Shown here: piece after piece, positions 41,612 to 50,363 of the stretch
Numbering within the stretch: position 1 is the first letter of the stretch
Layout of the letters: every line of letters starts with the position of its first letter
Origin: UBA7672 sp034439955
GTDB lineage: Bacteria; Pseudomonadota; Alphaproteobacteria; Caulobacterales; Hyphomonadaceae
Direction of reading: 5' to 3'
DNA: 64,000 nucleotides
Assembly (NCBI GenBank): GCA_034439955.1
Contig: JAWXBJ010000090.1
Span: 1-64,000, forward strand
Translations under genes and position numbers: made by a program
Notes under the pieces: model-generated
The model's database searches: none
What the model saw: the letters and a program-made list of their open reading frames with translations, nothing else
What the model was told of the DNA's origin: nothing

Positions 41612-41935
41612 ATGGAACGTCAGAACATACGCATCCGGCTCAAGGCCTTCGATCACAGGGCCCTCGACCAGTCTGCCCGAGAGATCGTCTCGACCGCCAA
41701 GCGCACGGGCGCTCAGGTGCGAGGACCCGTTCCGCTCCCCACGCGCATCGAGAAATTCACCGTCAACCGCTCTCCCCACATCGACAAGACCTCACGCGAG
41801 CAGTTCGAGATCCGCACGCACAAGCGCGTCCTCGACATCGTCGATCCCACTCCGCAAACCGTCGATGCCCTCATGAAGCTGGACCTCTCCGCCGGCGTCG
41901 CCGTTGAGATCAAGCTTGAAGGACGGGGCGGCTGA
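41612..41935 (+). CDS. rpsJ: 30S ribosomal protein S10
   Basis: A 107-residue S10, MERQNIRIRLKAFDHRALD at the start and the RGPVPLPTRIEKFTVNRSPH loop that enters the 30S head. S10 also contacts NusG and NusB in antitermination. The ATG at 41612 is favoured over an in-frame GTG three codons upstream. The stop shares one base with the rplC start. Confidence 0.96.
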   Translation: MERQNIRIRLKAFDHRALDQSAREIVSTAKRTGAQVRGPVPLPTRIEKFTVNRSPHIDKTSREQFEIRTHKRVLDIVDPTPQTVDALMKLDLSAGVAVEIKLEGRGG

Positions 41936-42708
41936 TGCGCACCGGGGTCGTAGCCAAGAAACTGGGCATGACCCGGGTGTTCGGCGCCGACGGCGCCCAC
42001 ATTCCGGTGACAGTGCTGGCCCTTGAAGGGTGTCAGGTCGTCGGCGTCCGCACCAAGGCGGACCGCAGCGTGGATGTGAAGAAAAAGGGCGAGACGGTCG
42101 GCAAGCGCACCGCCAATGACGGCTACACGGCCGTGGTGCTGGGGGCAGGAACCCGCAAGGCCAAGAACGTATCCAAGCCGCTTCGCGGCCAGTTCGCCAA
42201 GGCCAATGTCGAGCCCAAGGCGATCGTGCGTGAGTTCCGCGTCGACGAGGACATGCTCCTCGAAGTCGGCGCCGAAATTTCGGCGGATCATTTCGTGCCG
42301 GGCCAGCTGGTGGACATCGCGGGCGTTTCCAAAGGCAAGGGCTTCGCCGGCGCCATTAAGCGTTGGAGCTTTGGCGGTATGCGCGCCTCGCACGGCGTCT
42401 CGATCACCCATCGCGCCCACGGTTCGACTGGCCAGCGCCAGGACCCCGGCAAGGTGTTCAAGGGCAAGAAGATGGCCGGCCATTACGGCGTCGAGAAGCT
42501 CACCACGCAAAACCTTGAAATCGTGCGCACGGATGTCGAGCGCGGCCTGATCCTGGTCAAGGGCGCCGTCATCGGCTCGGCCAATGGCTGGGTTGAGGTT
42601 CGCGACGCGGTCAAGTCCAGGCGTCCCGATGGCGCGCCGACGCCGGCTGGCATCCGGGGGGCCGCATCAAGCTCCGCCGACGCCGGGTCCACGGAAGGGC
42701 AGGCCTGA
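41935..42708 (+). CDS. rplC: 50S ribosomal protein L3
   Basis: A 257-residue L3 starting MRTGVVAKKLGMTRVF. The central extension with GGMRASHGVSITHRAHGS and GQRQDPGKVFKGKKMAGHYG reaches the peptidyl transferase centre. It has a longer Ala/Ser/Gly-rich C-terminal tail (about 25 residues) than E. coli L3 (209 residues); such tails are common in alphaproteobacteria. One-base overlaps with rpsJ and rplD. Confidence 0.96.
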   Translation: MRTGVVAKKLGMTRVFGADGAHIPVTVLALEGCQVVGVRTKADRSVDVKKKGETVGKRTANDGYTAVVLGAGTRKAKNVSKPLRGQFAKANVEPKAIVREFRVDEDMLLEVGAEISADHFVPGQLVDIAGVSKGKGFAGAIKRWSFGGMRASHGVSITHRAHGSTGQRQDPGKVFKGKKMAGHYGVEKLTTQNLEIVRTDVERGLILVKGAVIGSANGWVEVRDAVKSRRPDGAPTPAGIRGAASSSADAGSTEGQA

Positions 42709-43340
42709 TGAAACTCGCCGTCACCAAGCTGGACGCCGCGCAGGCCGGCGACATCGAACTCGATGACGCCGTCTTCGGCATTTCCGAGATTCGCGCCGAT
42801 ATCCTGCAGCGCATGGTCCGCTACCAGCTGTCAAAGCGCCAGGCTGGAACGCATTCGACCAAGTCGCGATCGAACGTGGCCCGCACAACCAAGAAATTCG
42901 GCAACCAGAAGGGCTCGGGCGGCGCGCGCCATGGCTCGCGAAACGCGCCGATCTTCGTCGGCGGCGGCACGGCCCATGGCCCCCATCCGCACAGCCACGC
43001 CCACAGCCTGCCCAAGAAGGTCCGGGCTCTCGCTCTGAGGCACGCCCTTTCGGCCAAGGTGAAAGACGAGGCGTTGATCGTACTCGACACCATGGCGATG
43101 GACGCTCCCAAGACAAAAAACCTGACGGCGCAACTGAAGGCGCTGGGCATCTCGAACGCCCTGGTCATTGGCGGGGTCGAACTCGACGTCAACTTCGCCC
43201 GGGCCGCCAGCAATATTCCGAACATCGACGTGCTGCCGCTGGCCGGGCTCAACGTCTATGACGTGCTCCGCCGCAAGACGCTCGTGCTGACGCGCGAAGC
43301 GGTCGATGGCGTGCACGCGCGCTTCGCCGAGAAGGCCTGA
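42708..43340 (+). CDS. rplD: 50S ribosomal protein L4
   Basis: A 210-residue L4. The long loop that lines the exit tunnel contains RSNVARTTKKFGNQKGSGGA and the typical HGPHPHSHAHSLPKKVRALALRHALS region. In E. coli L4 represses the S10 operon. One-base overlap with rplC; 4 bp before rplW. Confidence 0.96.
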   Translation: MKLAVTKLDAAQAGDIELDDAVFGISEIRADILQRMVRYQLSKRQAGTHSTKSRSNVARTTKKFGNQKGSGGARHGSRNAPIFVGGGTAHGPHPHSHAHSLPKKVRALALRHALSAKVKDEALIVLDTMAMDAPKTKNLTAQLKALGISNALVIGGVELDVNFARAASNIPNIDVLPLAGLNVYDVLRRKTLVLTREAVDGVHARFAEKA

Positions 43341-43344
43341 GATC

Positions 43345-43644
43345 ATGGCTGAACCCAAGACCATCCATTACGGCCTGATCACGTCGCCGATCATTACCGA
43401 AAAATCGACAATTCTGTCCGAGCTGAACAAGGTCGTGTTCCGCGTGCCGCTGACGGCGACGAAGCCGCAGATCAAGGAAGCGGTCGAGGCGCTCTTCAAG
43501 GTCAACGTCGTTTCGGTCAACACCCTGGTGCAGAAGGGCAAGACCAAGAATTTCCGCGGCACCGCCGGCCGTCGTTCGGACATCAAGAAAGCCATCGTGA
43601 CGTTGAAGGACGGACAGTCCATCGACGTGGCGACGGGCCTTTGA
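43345..43644 (+). CDS. rplW: 50S ribosomal protein L23
   Basis: A 99-residue L23 with TSPIITEKSTILSE near the N-terminus and the VNTLVQKGKTKNFRG segment. L23 sits at the tunnel exit and docks trigger factor and SRP. The ATG at 43345 has GAGAAGG upstream; an in-frame ATG at 43306 lies inside rplD and is rejected. Confidence 0.95.
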   Translation: MAEPKTIHYGLITSPIITEKSTILSELNKVVFRVPLTATKPQIKEAVEALFKVNVVSVNTLVQKGKTKNFRGTAGRRSDIKKAIVTLKDGQSIDVATGL

Positions 43645-43660
43645 GGATCGGCATCGCAAC

Positions 43661-44491
43661 ATGGCTCTGAAACACTACAACCCCACTTCGCCGGGCCGAC
43701 GTCAGCTGGTGCTGATCGACCGCTCCGGCCTGCACAAGGGCCGGCCCGTCAAGGCGCTGACCGAGGGTCTGACCAACAAGGGCGGCCGCAACAACATGGG
43801 CCGCATCACGGCGCGCCGCATCGGCGGCGGCGCCAAGAAGCTGTACCGCATCATCGATTTCAAGCGCCGCAAATGGGATATGCCCGCGACCATCGAACGC
43901 CTGGAGTATGACCCCAATCGCACGGCTTTCATCGCGCTGATCACCTACACGGACGGCGAGCAGGCCTACATCATCGCCCCTCAGCGCGTCGGCGTTGGCG
44001 ACGTGGTCATCGCGGGCGAGGGCGTCGATATCAAGCCCGGCAACGCCTTGCCGCTGAAGAACATTCCCGTCGGAACGATCATCCACAATGTCGAGATGAA
44101 GCCGCTCAAGGGCGCACAGATGGCCCGCTCCGCCGGCGCCTATTGTCAGCTGGTCGGCCGGGCCGACGGGTATGCGCAAATCAAGATGGGTTCGGGGGAG
44201 GTGCGGCTCGTTCCCGAACTCTGCATGGCCACGATCGGCGCAGTGTCCAACCCCGACAATTCGAACACCAATCTCGGCAAGGCCGGCCGCAAGCGCCACA
44301 TGGGCAAGCGTCCGTCGGTGCGCGGCGTCGCCATGAATCCTGTCGATCACCCCCATGGCGGCGGCGAAGGCAAGACTTCGGGCGGCCGTCACCCGGTCAC
44401 GCCCTGGGGCAAGAAGACTAGGGGTCCCAAGACCCGCAACAACAAGTCGACCGACCGCCTGATTGTGCGTCGGCGTCACAAAGCCAAGTAA
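43661..44491 (+). CDS. rplB: 50S ribosomal protein L2
   Basis: A 276-residue L2 starting MALKHYNPTSPGRR. The C-terminal segment GVAMNPVDHPHGGGEGKTS contains the conserved His near the peptidyl transferase centre. Required for subunit joining. Normal length. Confidence 0.97.
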   Translation: MALKHYNPTSPGRRQLVLIDRSGLHKGRPVKALTEGLTNKGGRNNMGRITARRIGGGAKKLYRIIDFKRRKWDMPATIERLEYDPNRTAFIALITYTDGEQAYIIAPQRVGVGDVVIAGEGVDIKPGNALPLKNIPVGTIIHNVEMKPLKGAQMARSAGAYCQLVGRADGYAQIKMGSGEVRLVPELCMATIGAVSNPDNSNTNLGKAGRKRHMGKRPSVRGVAMNPVDHPHGGGEGKTSGGRHPVTPWGKKTRGPKTRNNKSTDRLIVRRRHKAK

Positions 44492-44506
44492 TCGGAGGGA
44501 TCACAC

Positions 44507-44785
44507 ATGTCGCGCTCCGTCTGGAAAGGCCCGTTCGTCGATGGCTATCTTCTCAAGAAGGCCGACGCCGCGACCGGCGCCGCGCGTCCGACGCCGATCA
44601 AGACCTGGTCGCGCCGGTCCACCGTGCTGCCGCAGTTCGTCGGCCTGATCTTCCAGGTTCACAACGGCAAGACCTTCGTGCCGGTGAACGTCAGCGAGGA
44701 AATGGTCGGGCACAAGCTCGGCGAGTTCGCGCCGACCCGCACCTATTACGGCCACGGGTCGGACAAGAAAGTGAAGAGGAAGTAG
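44507..44785 (+). CDS. rpsS: 30S ribosomal protein S19
   Basis: A 92-residue S19, SRSVWKGPFVDGYLLKK at the N-terminus and GHKLGEFAPTRTYYGH near the end. It binds the 30S head with S13. GGAGG precedes the ATG; one base separates its stop from rplV. Confidence 0.97.
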   Translation: MSRSVWKGPFVDGYLLKKADAATGAARPTPIKTWSRRSTVLPQFVGLIFQVHNGKTFVPVNVSEEMVGHKLGEFAPTRTYYGHGSDKKVKRK

Positions 44786-44786
44786 G

Positions 44787-45185
44787 ATGGGCAAGCCCAA
44801 ATCTCCTCCCAAGCAGGCGACGAATGAATCGCGCGCGGTTCTGAAGATGGCCCGTATCTCGCCGCAGAAGCTCAATCTGCTGGCGCAACTGATCCGCGGC
44901 CACAAGGTGGACAAGGCGATGGCCGAGCTGGAATTCTCGCGGAAGCGGGCAGCCTCCGACGTTTTGAAACTGTTGAAGTCGGCCGTCGCAAATGCTGACA
45001 ACAATCACGGCCTCGACATCGACAGCCTGGTCGTTGCGGAAGCCCATGTCGGCAAGAACCTCGTGATGAAACGTATGCACGCGCGCGCACGAGGCCGGGG
45101 CGCCCGCATCGAAAAACCCTTTTCACAGATCACCATCGTCCTTCGCGACACCTCCGCCGTCGCGCAAACGTCCGAGGCCGCATAA
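44787..45185 (+). CDS. rplV: 50S ribosomal protein L22
   Basis: A 132-residue L22 whose beta-hairpin (KRMHARARGRGARIEKP) extends into the exit tunnel near the macrolide site. The hairpin is of normal length. One-base overlap with rpsC. Confidence 0.96.
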   Translation: MGKPKSPPKQATNESRAVLKMARISPQKLNLLAQLIRGHKVDKAMAELEFSRKRAASDVLKLLKSAVANADNNHGLDIDSLVVAEAHVGKNLVMKRMHARARGRGARIEKPFSQITIVLRDTSAVAQTSEAA

Positions 45186-45937
45186 TGGGTCAGAAGATCA
45201 ATCCGATCGGTTTTCGCCTCGGCGTCAACCGCACTGCGGACAGCCGCTGGTATGCGGACAGCGCCGATTTCGGGCGCCTGCTCCATGAGGACATCAAGAT
45301 CCGCAAATACATCAAGGAAAAGCTGAAGCAGGCTGGCGTCTCCAAAGTCGTGATCGAGCGTCCGCACAAGAAGTGCCGGATTTCGGTTCATACGGCCCGT
45401 CCGGGCATGGTCATCGGCAAGAAGGGCGCGGACATCGAGACGCTGCGCAAGGAAATCTCGCGGCTCTGCACGGACGAGGTGTTTCTGAACCTCGTCGAAA
45501 TCCGCAAGCCGGAAGTGGACGCCAACCTCGTCGCCGAGGATGTCGCCCGCCAGCTTGAGCGGCGGGTGTCGTTCCGCCGCGCCATGAAGCGCGCGATGCA
45601 GACCACGATGCGCATGGGCGCCCAGGGCATCCGTCTCACAGTCGCCGGTCGGCTCGGCGGCGCGGAGATCGCCCGCACCGAATGGTATCGCGAAGGCCGC
45701 GTGCCGCTCCACACGCTGCGCGCCGACATTGATTACGGCACGGCGGAGGCCACCACGACCTACGGCATCATCGGCATCAAGTGCTGGATCTTCAAGGGCG
45801 AGATCATGGAGCACGACCCGATGGCCCTGGATCGCAAACAGGAAGCGGCCGGCGATAGCCGTCCGCGCCAGGACCGCGATCGTGGCGACCGCGGTGATCG
45901 TGGCGATCGCGGCGACCGTCAGCGTACGAACGCATAG
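45185..45937 (+). CDS. rpsC: 30S ribosomal protein S3
   Basis: A 250-residue S3 with the KH domain (RPGMVIGKKGADIETLRKEI) and the C-terminal domain (RTEWYREGRVPLHTLRADIDYG). The last about 25 residues are an unusual Asp-Arg-Gly repeat tail, encoded by imperfect 9-base repeats near 45870-45925. S3 lines the mRNA entry channel. Confidence 0.96.
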   Translation: MGQKINPIGFRLGVNRTADSRWYADSADFGRLLHEDIKIRKYIKEKLKQAGVSKVVIERPHKKCRISVHTARPGMVIGKKGADIETLRKEISRLCTDEVFLNLVEIRKPEVDANLVAEDVARQLERRVSFRRAMKRAMQTTMRMGAQGIRLTVAGRLGGAEIARTEWYREGRVPLHTLRADIDYGTAEATTTYGIIGIKCWIFKGEIMEHDPMALDRKQEAAGDSRPRQDRDRGDRGDRGDRGDRQRTNA

Positions 45938-45955
45938 GATTGAGGACCCAGTTCG

Positions 45956-46372
45956 ATGCTGCAACCGAAACGGACCAAGTTCCGCAAAGCTTTCAAGGGC
46001 CGCATCAAGGGCGCGGCGAAGGCTGGATTTTCGCTGTCGTTCGGCTCCTATGGGCTGAAGGCTTTGGAGCCTGAGCGCGTCACCGCGCGTCAGATCGAAG
46101 CGTCGCGGCGCGCCATCACGCGTGAAATGAAACGCGTGGGCAAGGTGTGGATCCGCATATTCCCAGACGTGCCGGTTTCGAAAAAACCGAACGAGGTCCG
46201 CATGGGCTCCGGCAAGGGCGCCCCGGAATTCTGGGCCGCCCGCGTGAAGCCAGGACGTATCATGTTCGAGATCGACGGCGTGCCCGACGCGGTTGCTCGC
46301 GAGGCGTTGCGCCTTGGCGCCGCCAAATTGCCGATCAAGACGAAGATCATCTCGCGCGTGGGGGTGCTCTGA
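45956..46372 (+). CDS. rplP: 50S ribosomal protein L16
   Basis: A 138-residue L16 starting MLQPKRTKFRKAFKGR. The conserved MGSGKGAPEFWAARVKPGR loop approaches the A site. The R in RMGSGKG is the arginine that is hydroxylated by YcfD in E. coli; this is family knowledge. One-base overlap with rpmC. Confidence 0.97.
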   Translation: MLQPKRTKFRKAFKGRIKGAAKAGFSLSFGSYGLKALEPERVTARQIEASRRAITREMKRVGKVWIRIFPDVPVSKKPNEVRMGSGKGAPEFWAARVKPGRIMFEIDGVPDAVAREALRLGAAKLPIKTKIISRVGVL

Positions 46373-46581
46373 TGGCCGCGCTCAAAGTGGAAGATATCCG
46401 CCTGAAGACGCCTGACCAGCTTCGCGACGAGATGACCCGTCTCAAGAAGGAGCAGTTCAACCTGCGCTTTCAGAAGGCGACGGGTCAGTTGGAGAAGACC
46501 TCGCGCGTGCGTGAAATTCGCCGCGACATCGCCAGGATCGAGACGATCCTATCCGAAAAAGCCAAAGCCAGCGCAGCCTGA
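46372..46581 (+). CDS. rpmC: 50S ribosomal protein L29
   Basis: A 69-residue L29: two antiparallel helices, with EQFNLRFQKATGQLEKTSR as the family signature. It lies at the tunnel exit beside L23. The start ATG at 46372 is in the rplP stop (TGATG). Confidence 0.95.
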   Translation: MAALKVEDIRLKTPDQLRDEMTRLKKEQFNLRFQKATGQLEKTSRVREIRRDIARIETILSEKAKASAA

Positions 46582-46599
46582 GTCGAGGAACAAGAAGTC

Positions 46600-46845
46600 A
46601 TGCCCAGGCGAATCATGGAAGGCGTCGTCGTTTCCAGCAAGATGGACAAAACCGCCGTTGTGCGCATTGAGCGCACTTTCATCCATCCGCTGTTCAAGAA
46701 AATCGTGCGCCGCTCGAAGAAGTATCATGCGCATGACGAGACCAATTCCGCTGTTGAAGGCCAGATCGTGTCGATCCGCGAATGCCCGCCGCGCTCGAAG
46801 CTGAAGCACTGGGAAATCGTGTCCGCTGAAGGCGACGCCCAATGA
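46600..46845 (+). CDS. rpsQ: 30S ribosomal protein S17
   Basis: An 81-residue S17 OB-fold protein: MEGVVVSSKMDKTAVVRIER and HDETNSAVEGQIVSIRECPP. An early 16S-binding assembly protein. The start has GAGGAACAAG ahead of it; the stop overlaps rplN by 4 bp. Confidence 0.96.
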   Translation: MPRRIMEGVVVSSKMDKTAVVRIERTFIHPLFKKIVRRSKKYHAHDETNSAVEGQIVSIRECPPRSKLKHWEIVSAEGDAQ

Positions 46846-47210
46846 TCCAGATGCAGTCAAATCTCGAAGTCGCCGACAATTCCGGTGCGCGTCGCGTCCA
46901 GTGCATCAAGGTGCTCGGCGGCTCGCACCGCCGCTATGCCTCGGTTGGCGATGTCATCGTCGTGTCGGTCAAGGAAGCCTCGCCAAAAGGCCGCGTCAAG
47001 AAGGGCGATGTGCGCCGCGCTGTCGTGGTTCGGGTCGCCAAGGACATCCAGCGCCGCGACGGATCGGTAATCCGTTTTGATTCGAACGCCGCCGTGCTGG
47101 TCAACAACGCCAACGAGCCCGTCGGCACCCGCATTTTCGGGCCCGTGCCGCGCGAGCTGCGGGCCAAGAACCACATGAAGATCATCTCGCTCGCCCCGGA
47201 GGTGCTGTGA
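46842..47210 (+). CDS. rplN: 50S ribosomal protein L14
   Basis: A 122-residue L14 starting MIQMQSNLEVADNSGARRVQ, the standard N-terminus, and ending with the PVPRELRAKNHMKIISLAPEVL type helix. It forms an inter-subunit bridge. The 4-bp overlap with rpsQ and the one-base overlap with rplX indicate coupled translation. Confidence 0.97.
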   Translation: MIQMQSNLEVADNSGARRVQCIKVLGGSHRRYASVGDVIVVSVKEASPKGRVKKGDVRRAVVVRVAKDIQRRDGSVIRFDSNAAVLVNNANEPVGTRIFGPVPRELRAKNHMKIISLAPEVL

Positions 47211-47527
47211 TGGCCGCCAAGATCAAGAAGGGCGACAAGGTCGTGGTGTTGACCGGCAAGGACAAGGGCAGGACCGGCGAGGTCGTGCGGTCCATTCCCG
47301 ACGAGAACCGCGTCGTCGTTTCTGGCGTCAACATCGCCGTCAAGCACCAGAAGCCTTCCCAGTTCGACCAGGGCGGCATCAAGCGCATTGAAGCGCCGAT
47401 CCACGTATCAAACGTCGCGCATGTCGATCCTCGCGACGGCAAAGCGACGCGCGTGGGATTCAAGACTGACGACAGTGGCCGCAAGGTGCGTTTCGCCAAG
47501 CGGTCCGGGGAGAACATCGATGCCTGA
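47210..47527 (+). CDS. rplX: 50S ribosomal protein L24
   Basis: A 105-residue L24 with an N-terminal KOW motif (KIKKGDKVVVLTGKDKGRTG). It initiates 50S assembly. The ATG at 47210 is in the rplN stop; a GTG one codon upstream is in frame but less likely. Its last codons overlap the rplE start by 8 bp. Confidence 0.96.
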   Translation: MAAKIKKGDKVVVLTGKDKGRTGEVVRSIPDENRVVVSGVNIAVKHQKPSQFDQGGIKRIEAPIHVSNVAHVDPRDGKATRVGFKTDDSGRKVRFAKRSGENIDA

Positions 47528-48092
47528 GGCCAGGAACGAAGAGGCGCAATACGAACCGCGGCTCAAGGCGCTCTACAAGAGCGCCATTCGCGAGAAGCTG
47601 ACCGAGCAGTTCAAGTATACAAATCCCATGCAGGTTCCGGCCCTCGACAAGGTCGTCATCAACATGGGCGTGGGCGAGGCCGTGTCGGACTCCAAGAAGA
47701 TCCGTTCGGCCCTGGCAGACCTTTCGGCCATCACTGGCCAGAAGCCGGTCGAGACGAAGGCGCGCAAGTCGATCGCGACCTTCAAGGTCCGCGAAGGCAT
47801 GACCGTGGGCTGCAAGGTGACCCTCCGCCGTGAGCGCATGTATGAGTTCGTTGATCGTCTGACCAACATCGCGCTCCCCCGTGTGAAGGACTTCCGCGGG
47901 CTCAACGGCAAGAGCTTCGACGGACGCGGCAATTTCGCGATGGGCCTCAAGGAGCACATCGTGTTCCCGGAGATCAACTACGACCAGGTCGACCAGGTCT
48001 GGGGCATGGATATCATTGTGTGCACGACGGCGCGCACGAACGACGAGGCGAAGGCGCTCCTCACGGAGTTTGGCTTTCCCTTCCGCACCTAG
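47520..48092 (+). CDS. rplE: 50S ribosomal protein L5
   Basis: A 190-residue L5, NPMQVPALDKVVINMGVGEA near the start and NFAMGLKEHIVFPEINYD in the second half. It binds 5S rRNA and the P-site tRNA. The ATG at 47520 was chosen from the family N-terminus; it overlaps rplX by 8 bp (ATGCCTGA). Confidence 0.96.
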   Translation: MPEARNEEAQYEPRLKALYKSAIREKLTEQFKYTNPMQVPALDKVVINMGVGEAVSDSKKIRSALADLSAITGQKPVETKARKSIATFKVREGMTVGCKVTLRRERMYEFVDRLTNIALPRVKDFRGLNGKSFDGRGNFAMGLKEHIVFPEINYDQVDQVWGMDIIVCTTARTNDEAKALLTEFGFPFRT

Positions 48093-48110
48093 GCGCGCTG
48101 GAGAGACGAG

Positions 48111-48416
48111 ATGGCGAAGAAAAGCTCGATCGAGAAGAACAACCGGCGCAAGCGCCTGGTCGAACAATACGCTGACAAGCGCGCGGACCTGAAGGCGATG
48201 GCGCTCGACGAGAGCCTGTCGCTCGAGGAACGGTTCGCGGCCCGCATGAAACTGGCGGAACTGCCGAGGAATTCCGCTCCAAATCGCGTTCGCAACCGCT
48301 GCGAGATCACGGGTCGCCCGCGCGGCTTCTACCGGAAGCTGAGAATGTCGCGCATCGCGCTTCGTGAATACGGCGCAGCGGGTTTCATCCCCGGCCTTGT
48401 CAAGTCGAGCTGGTAG
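48111..48416 (+). CDS. rpsN: 30S ribosomal protein S14, zinc-free type
   Basis: A 101-residue long-form S14. The core RNRCEITGRPRGFYRKLRMS lacks the CxxC pairs of the short zinc-binding form, so it needs no zinc. GAGAGACGAG precedes the ATG. Confidence 0.97.
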   Translation: MAKKSSIEKNNRRKRLVEQYADKRADLKAMALDESLSLEERFAARMKLAELPRNSAPNRVRNRCEITGRPRGFYRKLRMSRIALREYGAAGFIPGLVKSSW

Positions 48417-48430
48417 AGGAGGTCGGGCGC

Positions 48431-48826
48431 ATGATGATGAACGATCCCATCGGCGATCTGCTGACCCGGATCCGCAACGCGCAGCAGCGCGGACGGTCTT
48501 CGGTGTCATCGCCGGCCTCGAAGCTGCGTGCGCGCGTGCTCGATGTGCTGCAGCGGGAAGGCTATATCCGCGGGTATTCCGAGGTCGAGAAAGACGGCTT
48601 CAAGGAACTCGACATCGAGCTCAAATACTATGACGGCGCTCCGGTGATCTCGGAGATTCGCCGCATCTCCAAGCCAGGCCGGCGGGTCTATTCGTCGGTC
48701 GGCGATCTGCCGCTGGTCCGCAATGGCCTTGGCATCTCGATCCTCTCGACGCCCAAGGGCGTCATGTCGGACAACGACGCCCGCAGCAACAATGTGGGCG
48801 GCGAAATTCTTTGCCGCGTCTCGTAA
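48431..48826 (+). CDS. rpsH: 30S ribosomal protein S8
   Basis: A 131-residue S8, MNDPIGDLLTRIRNAQQRGR at the start and STPKGVMSDNDARSNNVGGE near the end. Three ATG codons stand in a row at the start; GAGGAGGT placed seven bases upstream favours the first. In E. coli S8 represses the spc operon. Confidence 0.96.
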   Translation: MMMNDPIGDLLTRIRNAQQRGRSSVSSPASKLRARVLDVLQREGYIRGYSEVEKDGFKELDIELKYYDGAPVISEIRRISKPGRRVYSSVGDLPLVRNGLGISILSTPKGVMSDNDARSNNVGGEILCRVS

Positions 48827-48845
48827 GGGAGCGGAGGAGCAAGCC

Positions 48846-49382
48846 ATGTCACGGATCGGAAAACTCAGCGTGGCCGCGCCGGCCGGGGTCGATGTCAAGC
48901 TGACGCCCGAGCAGATCACCGTCAAAGGCCCCAAGGGCGAGCTCAAGCTCGCGCTCACCGAACTCGTGGTGGTCAAGTTCGACAAGGGTGAAGTCACCGT
49001 CGAGCCGCGCGACGCGGAGGATCGCCGGTCGAAGGCGATGTGGGGCACGACGCGCGCCAACATCTCGAACATGGTTCGCGGCGTCACCAAGGGGTTCGAG
49101 CGCGATCTCGAACTTCAGGGCGTCGGCTACCGCGCGGCGCTGAAAGGCAAGGACCTCGAACTCAGCCTCGGCTATTCGCATCCTATCGTCTACAAGGCGC
49201 CTGCCGGGATCACCTTCGCTTCGGCCAAGCCGACCGAGATCAAGATATCCGGCGCCGACAAGCAGACAGTGGGACAGGTCGCGGCGGAAATACGCGGCTT
49301 CCGTCCGCCCGAGCCCTACAAGGGCAAGGGTGTTCGCCGGGCCGGGGAATTCGTTCGTCGCAAGGAAGGCAAGAAGAAGTAA
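48846..49382 (+). CDS. rplF: 50S ribosomal protein L6
   Basis: A 178-residue L6 starting MSRIGKLSVAAPAGVDVKL, with the C-terminal RGFRPPEPYKGKGVRRAGE signature. It lies near the sarcin-ricin loop. GGAGGAG precedes the ATG. Confidence 0.97.
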   Translation: MSRIGKLSVAAPAGVDVKLTPEQITVKGPKGELKLALTELVVVKFDKGEVTVEPRDAEDRRSKAMWGTTRANISNMVRGVTKGFERDLELQGVGYRAALKGKDLELSLGYSHPIVYKAPAGITFASAKPTEIKISGADKQTVGQVAAEIRGFRPPEPYKGKGVRRAGEFVRRKEGKKK

Positions 49383-49385
49383 GCC

Positions 49386-49748
49386 ATGTTGTCCAGCCGC
49401 GAAAAAACAGCCCGGCGCGCCCAGCGTGTCCGCACGAAGCTCCGCCAGGGCGCGGGGGGCAAGCCGCGTCTGTCGGTTGCGCGCTCCGCCAAGCACATCT
49501 CGGTGCAGGTCATCGACGACGCACAGGGAGTCACGGTGGCCGCCGCATCGACACTGGAGAAGGATTTCAAGTCCGGCGGCAAGACGGGAGCCGATCGCTC
49601 GGCGGCCCAGACCGTCGGCAAGCTCATCGCCGAACGCGCGACGAAGGCAGGCGTCACCGACGTCGTGTTCGATCGCGGCGGTTACCTGTTCCATGGCCGC
49701 GTGAAAGCGTTGGCCGACGCCGCCCGTGAGGGCGGCCTGAAATTCTAG
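49386..49748 (+). CDS. rplR: 50S ribosomal protein L18
   Basis: A 120-residue L18 with the basic N-terminus (RRAQRVRTKLRQGAGGKPRL) and the 5S rRNA-binding core (VFDRGGYLFHGRVKALADAA). It follows rplF by 3 bp. Confidence 0.96.
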   Translation: MLSSREKTARRAQRVRTKLRQGAGGKPRLSVARSAKHISVQVIDDAQGVTVAAASTLEKDFKSGGKTGADRSAAQTVGKLIAERATKAGVTDVVFDRGGYLFHGRVKALADAAREGGLKF

Positions 49749-49758
49749 GGAGAAGCTC

Positions 49759-50337
49759 ATGGCGCGCGAAAGAGGCGAGCGGGGCGGCCGCAAGAACCGG
49801 GACGATGACCGCGAGCAGTCGGACATCATCGACAAGCTCGTGGCGATCAACCGCGTCGCCAAGGTGGTGAAGGGTGGCAAGAACTTCGGCTTCGCGGCGC
49901 TGGTCGTCGTCGGCGACCAGAAGGGCCGTATCGGCTTTGGCCATGGCAAGGCCCGTGAGGTTCCCGAGGCTATCCGCAAGGCCACCGAGGAAGCCAAGAA
50001 GACGATGATCCGCGTCCCGCTCCGGGAGGGGCGTACACTGCATCATGACGGCAAGGGCCGCTGGGGCGCCGGCAAGGTGTTCCTACGGTCAGCGCCGGCT
50101 GGAACGGGTGTGATTGCCGGCGGTCCGATGCGGGCGGTGCTTGAAGTGCTGGGCGTGCAGGACGTGGTCGCAAAGTCGATTGGGTCCTCGAATCCTTACA
50201 ACATGGTTCGCGCGACGGTTGACGCCCTCAAGCACCAGTCCTCGCCGCGCCAGATTGCGTCGAAGCGCGGGCTGAAAGTGCAAGACGTCATCGGACGGCG
50301 CACGGATGGCGCCGGCAATGCTGAAGTCGTTCAATAG
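49759..50337 (+). CDS. rpsE: 30S ribosomal protein S5
   Basis: A 192-residue S5. The double-stranded RNA-binding-like domain contains VVKGGKNFGFAALVVVGDQK and GFGHGKAREVPEAIRKA; SSNPYNMVRATVDAL marks the C-terminal half. S5 supports decoding accuracy. The GEREGGRKNRDD-like acidic/basic head is normal for alphaproteobacteria. Confidence 0.96.
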   Translation: MARERGERGGRKNRDDDREQSDIIDKLVAINRVAKVVKGGKNFGFAALVVVGDQKGRIGFGHGKAREVPEAIRKATEEAKKTMIRVPLREGRTLHHDGKGRWGAGKVFLRSAPAGTGVIAGGPMRAVLEVLGVQDVVAKSIGSSNPYNMVRATVDALKHQSSPRQIASKRGLKVQDVIGRRTDGAGNAEVVQ

Positions 50338-50363
50338 GCTGATTGGAAACGGGAGACCGCCAG

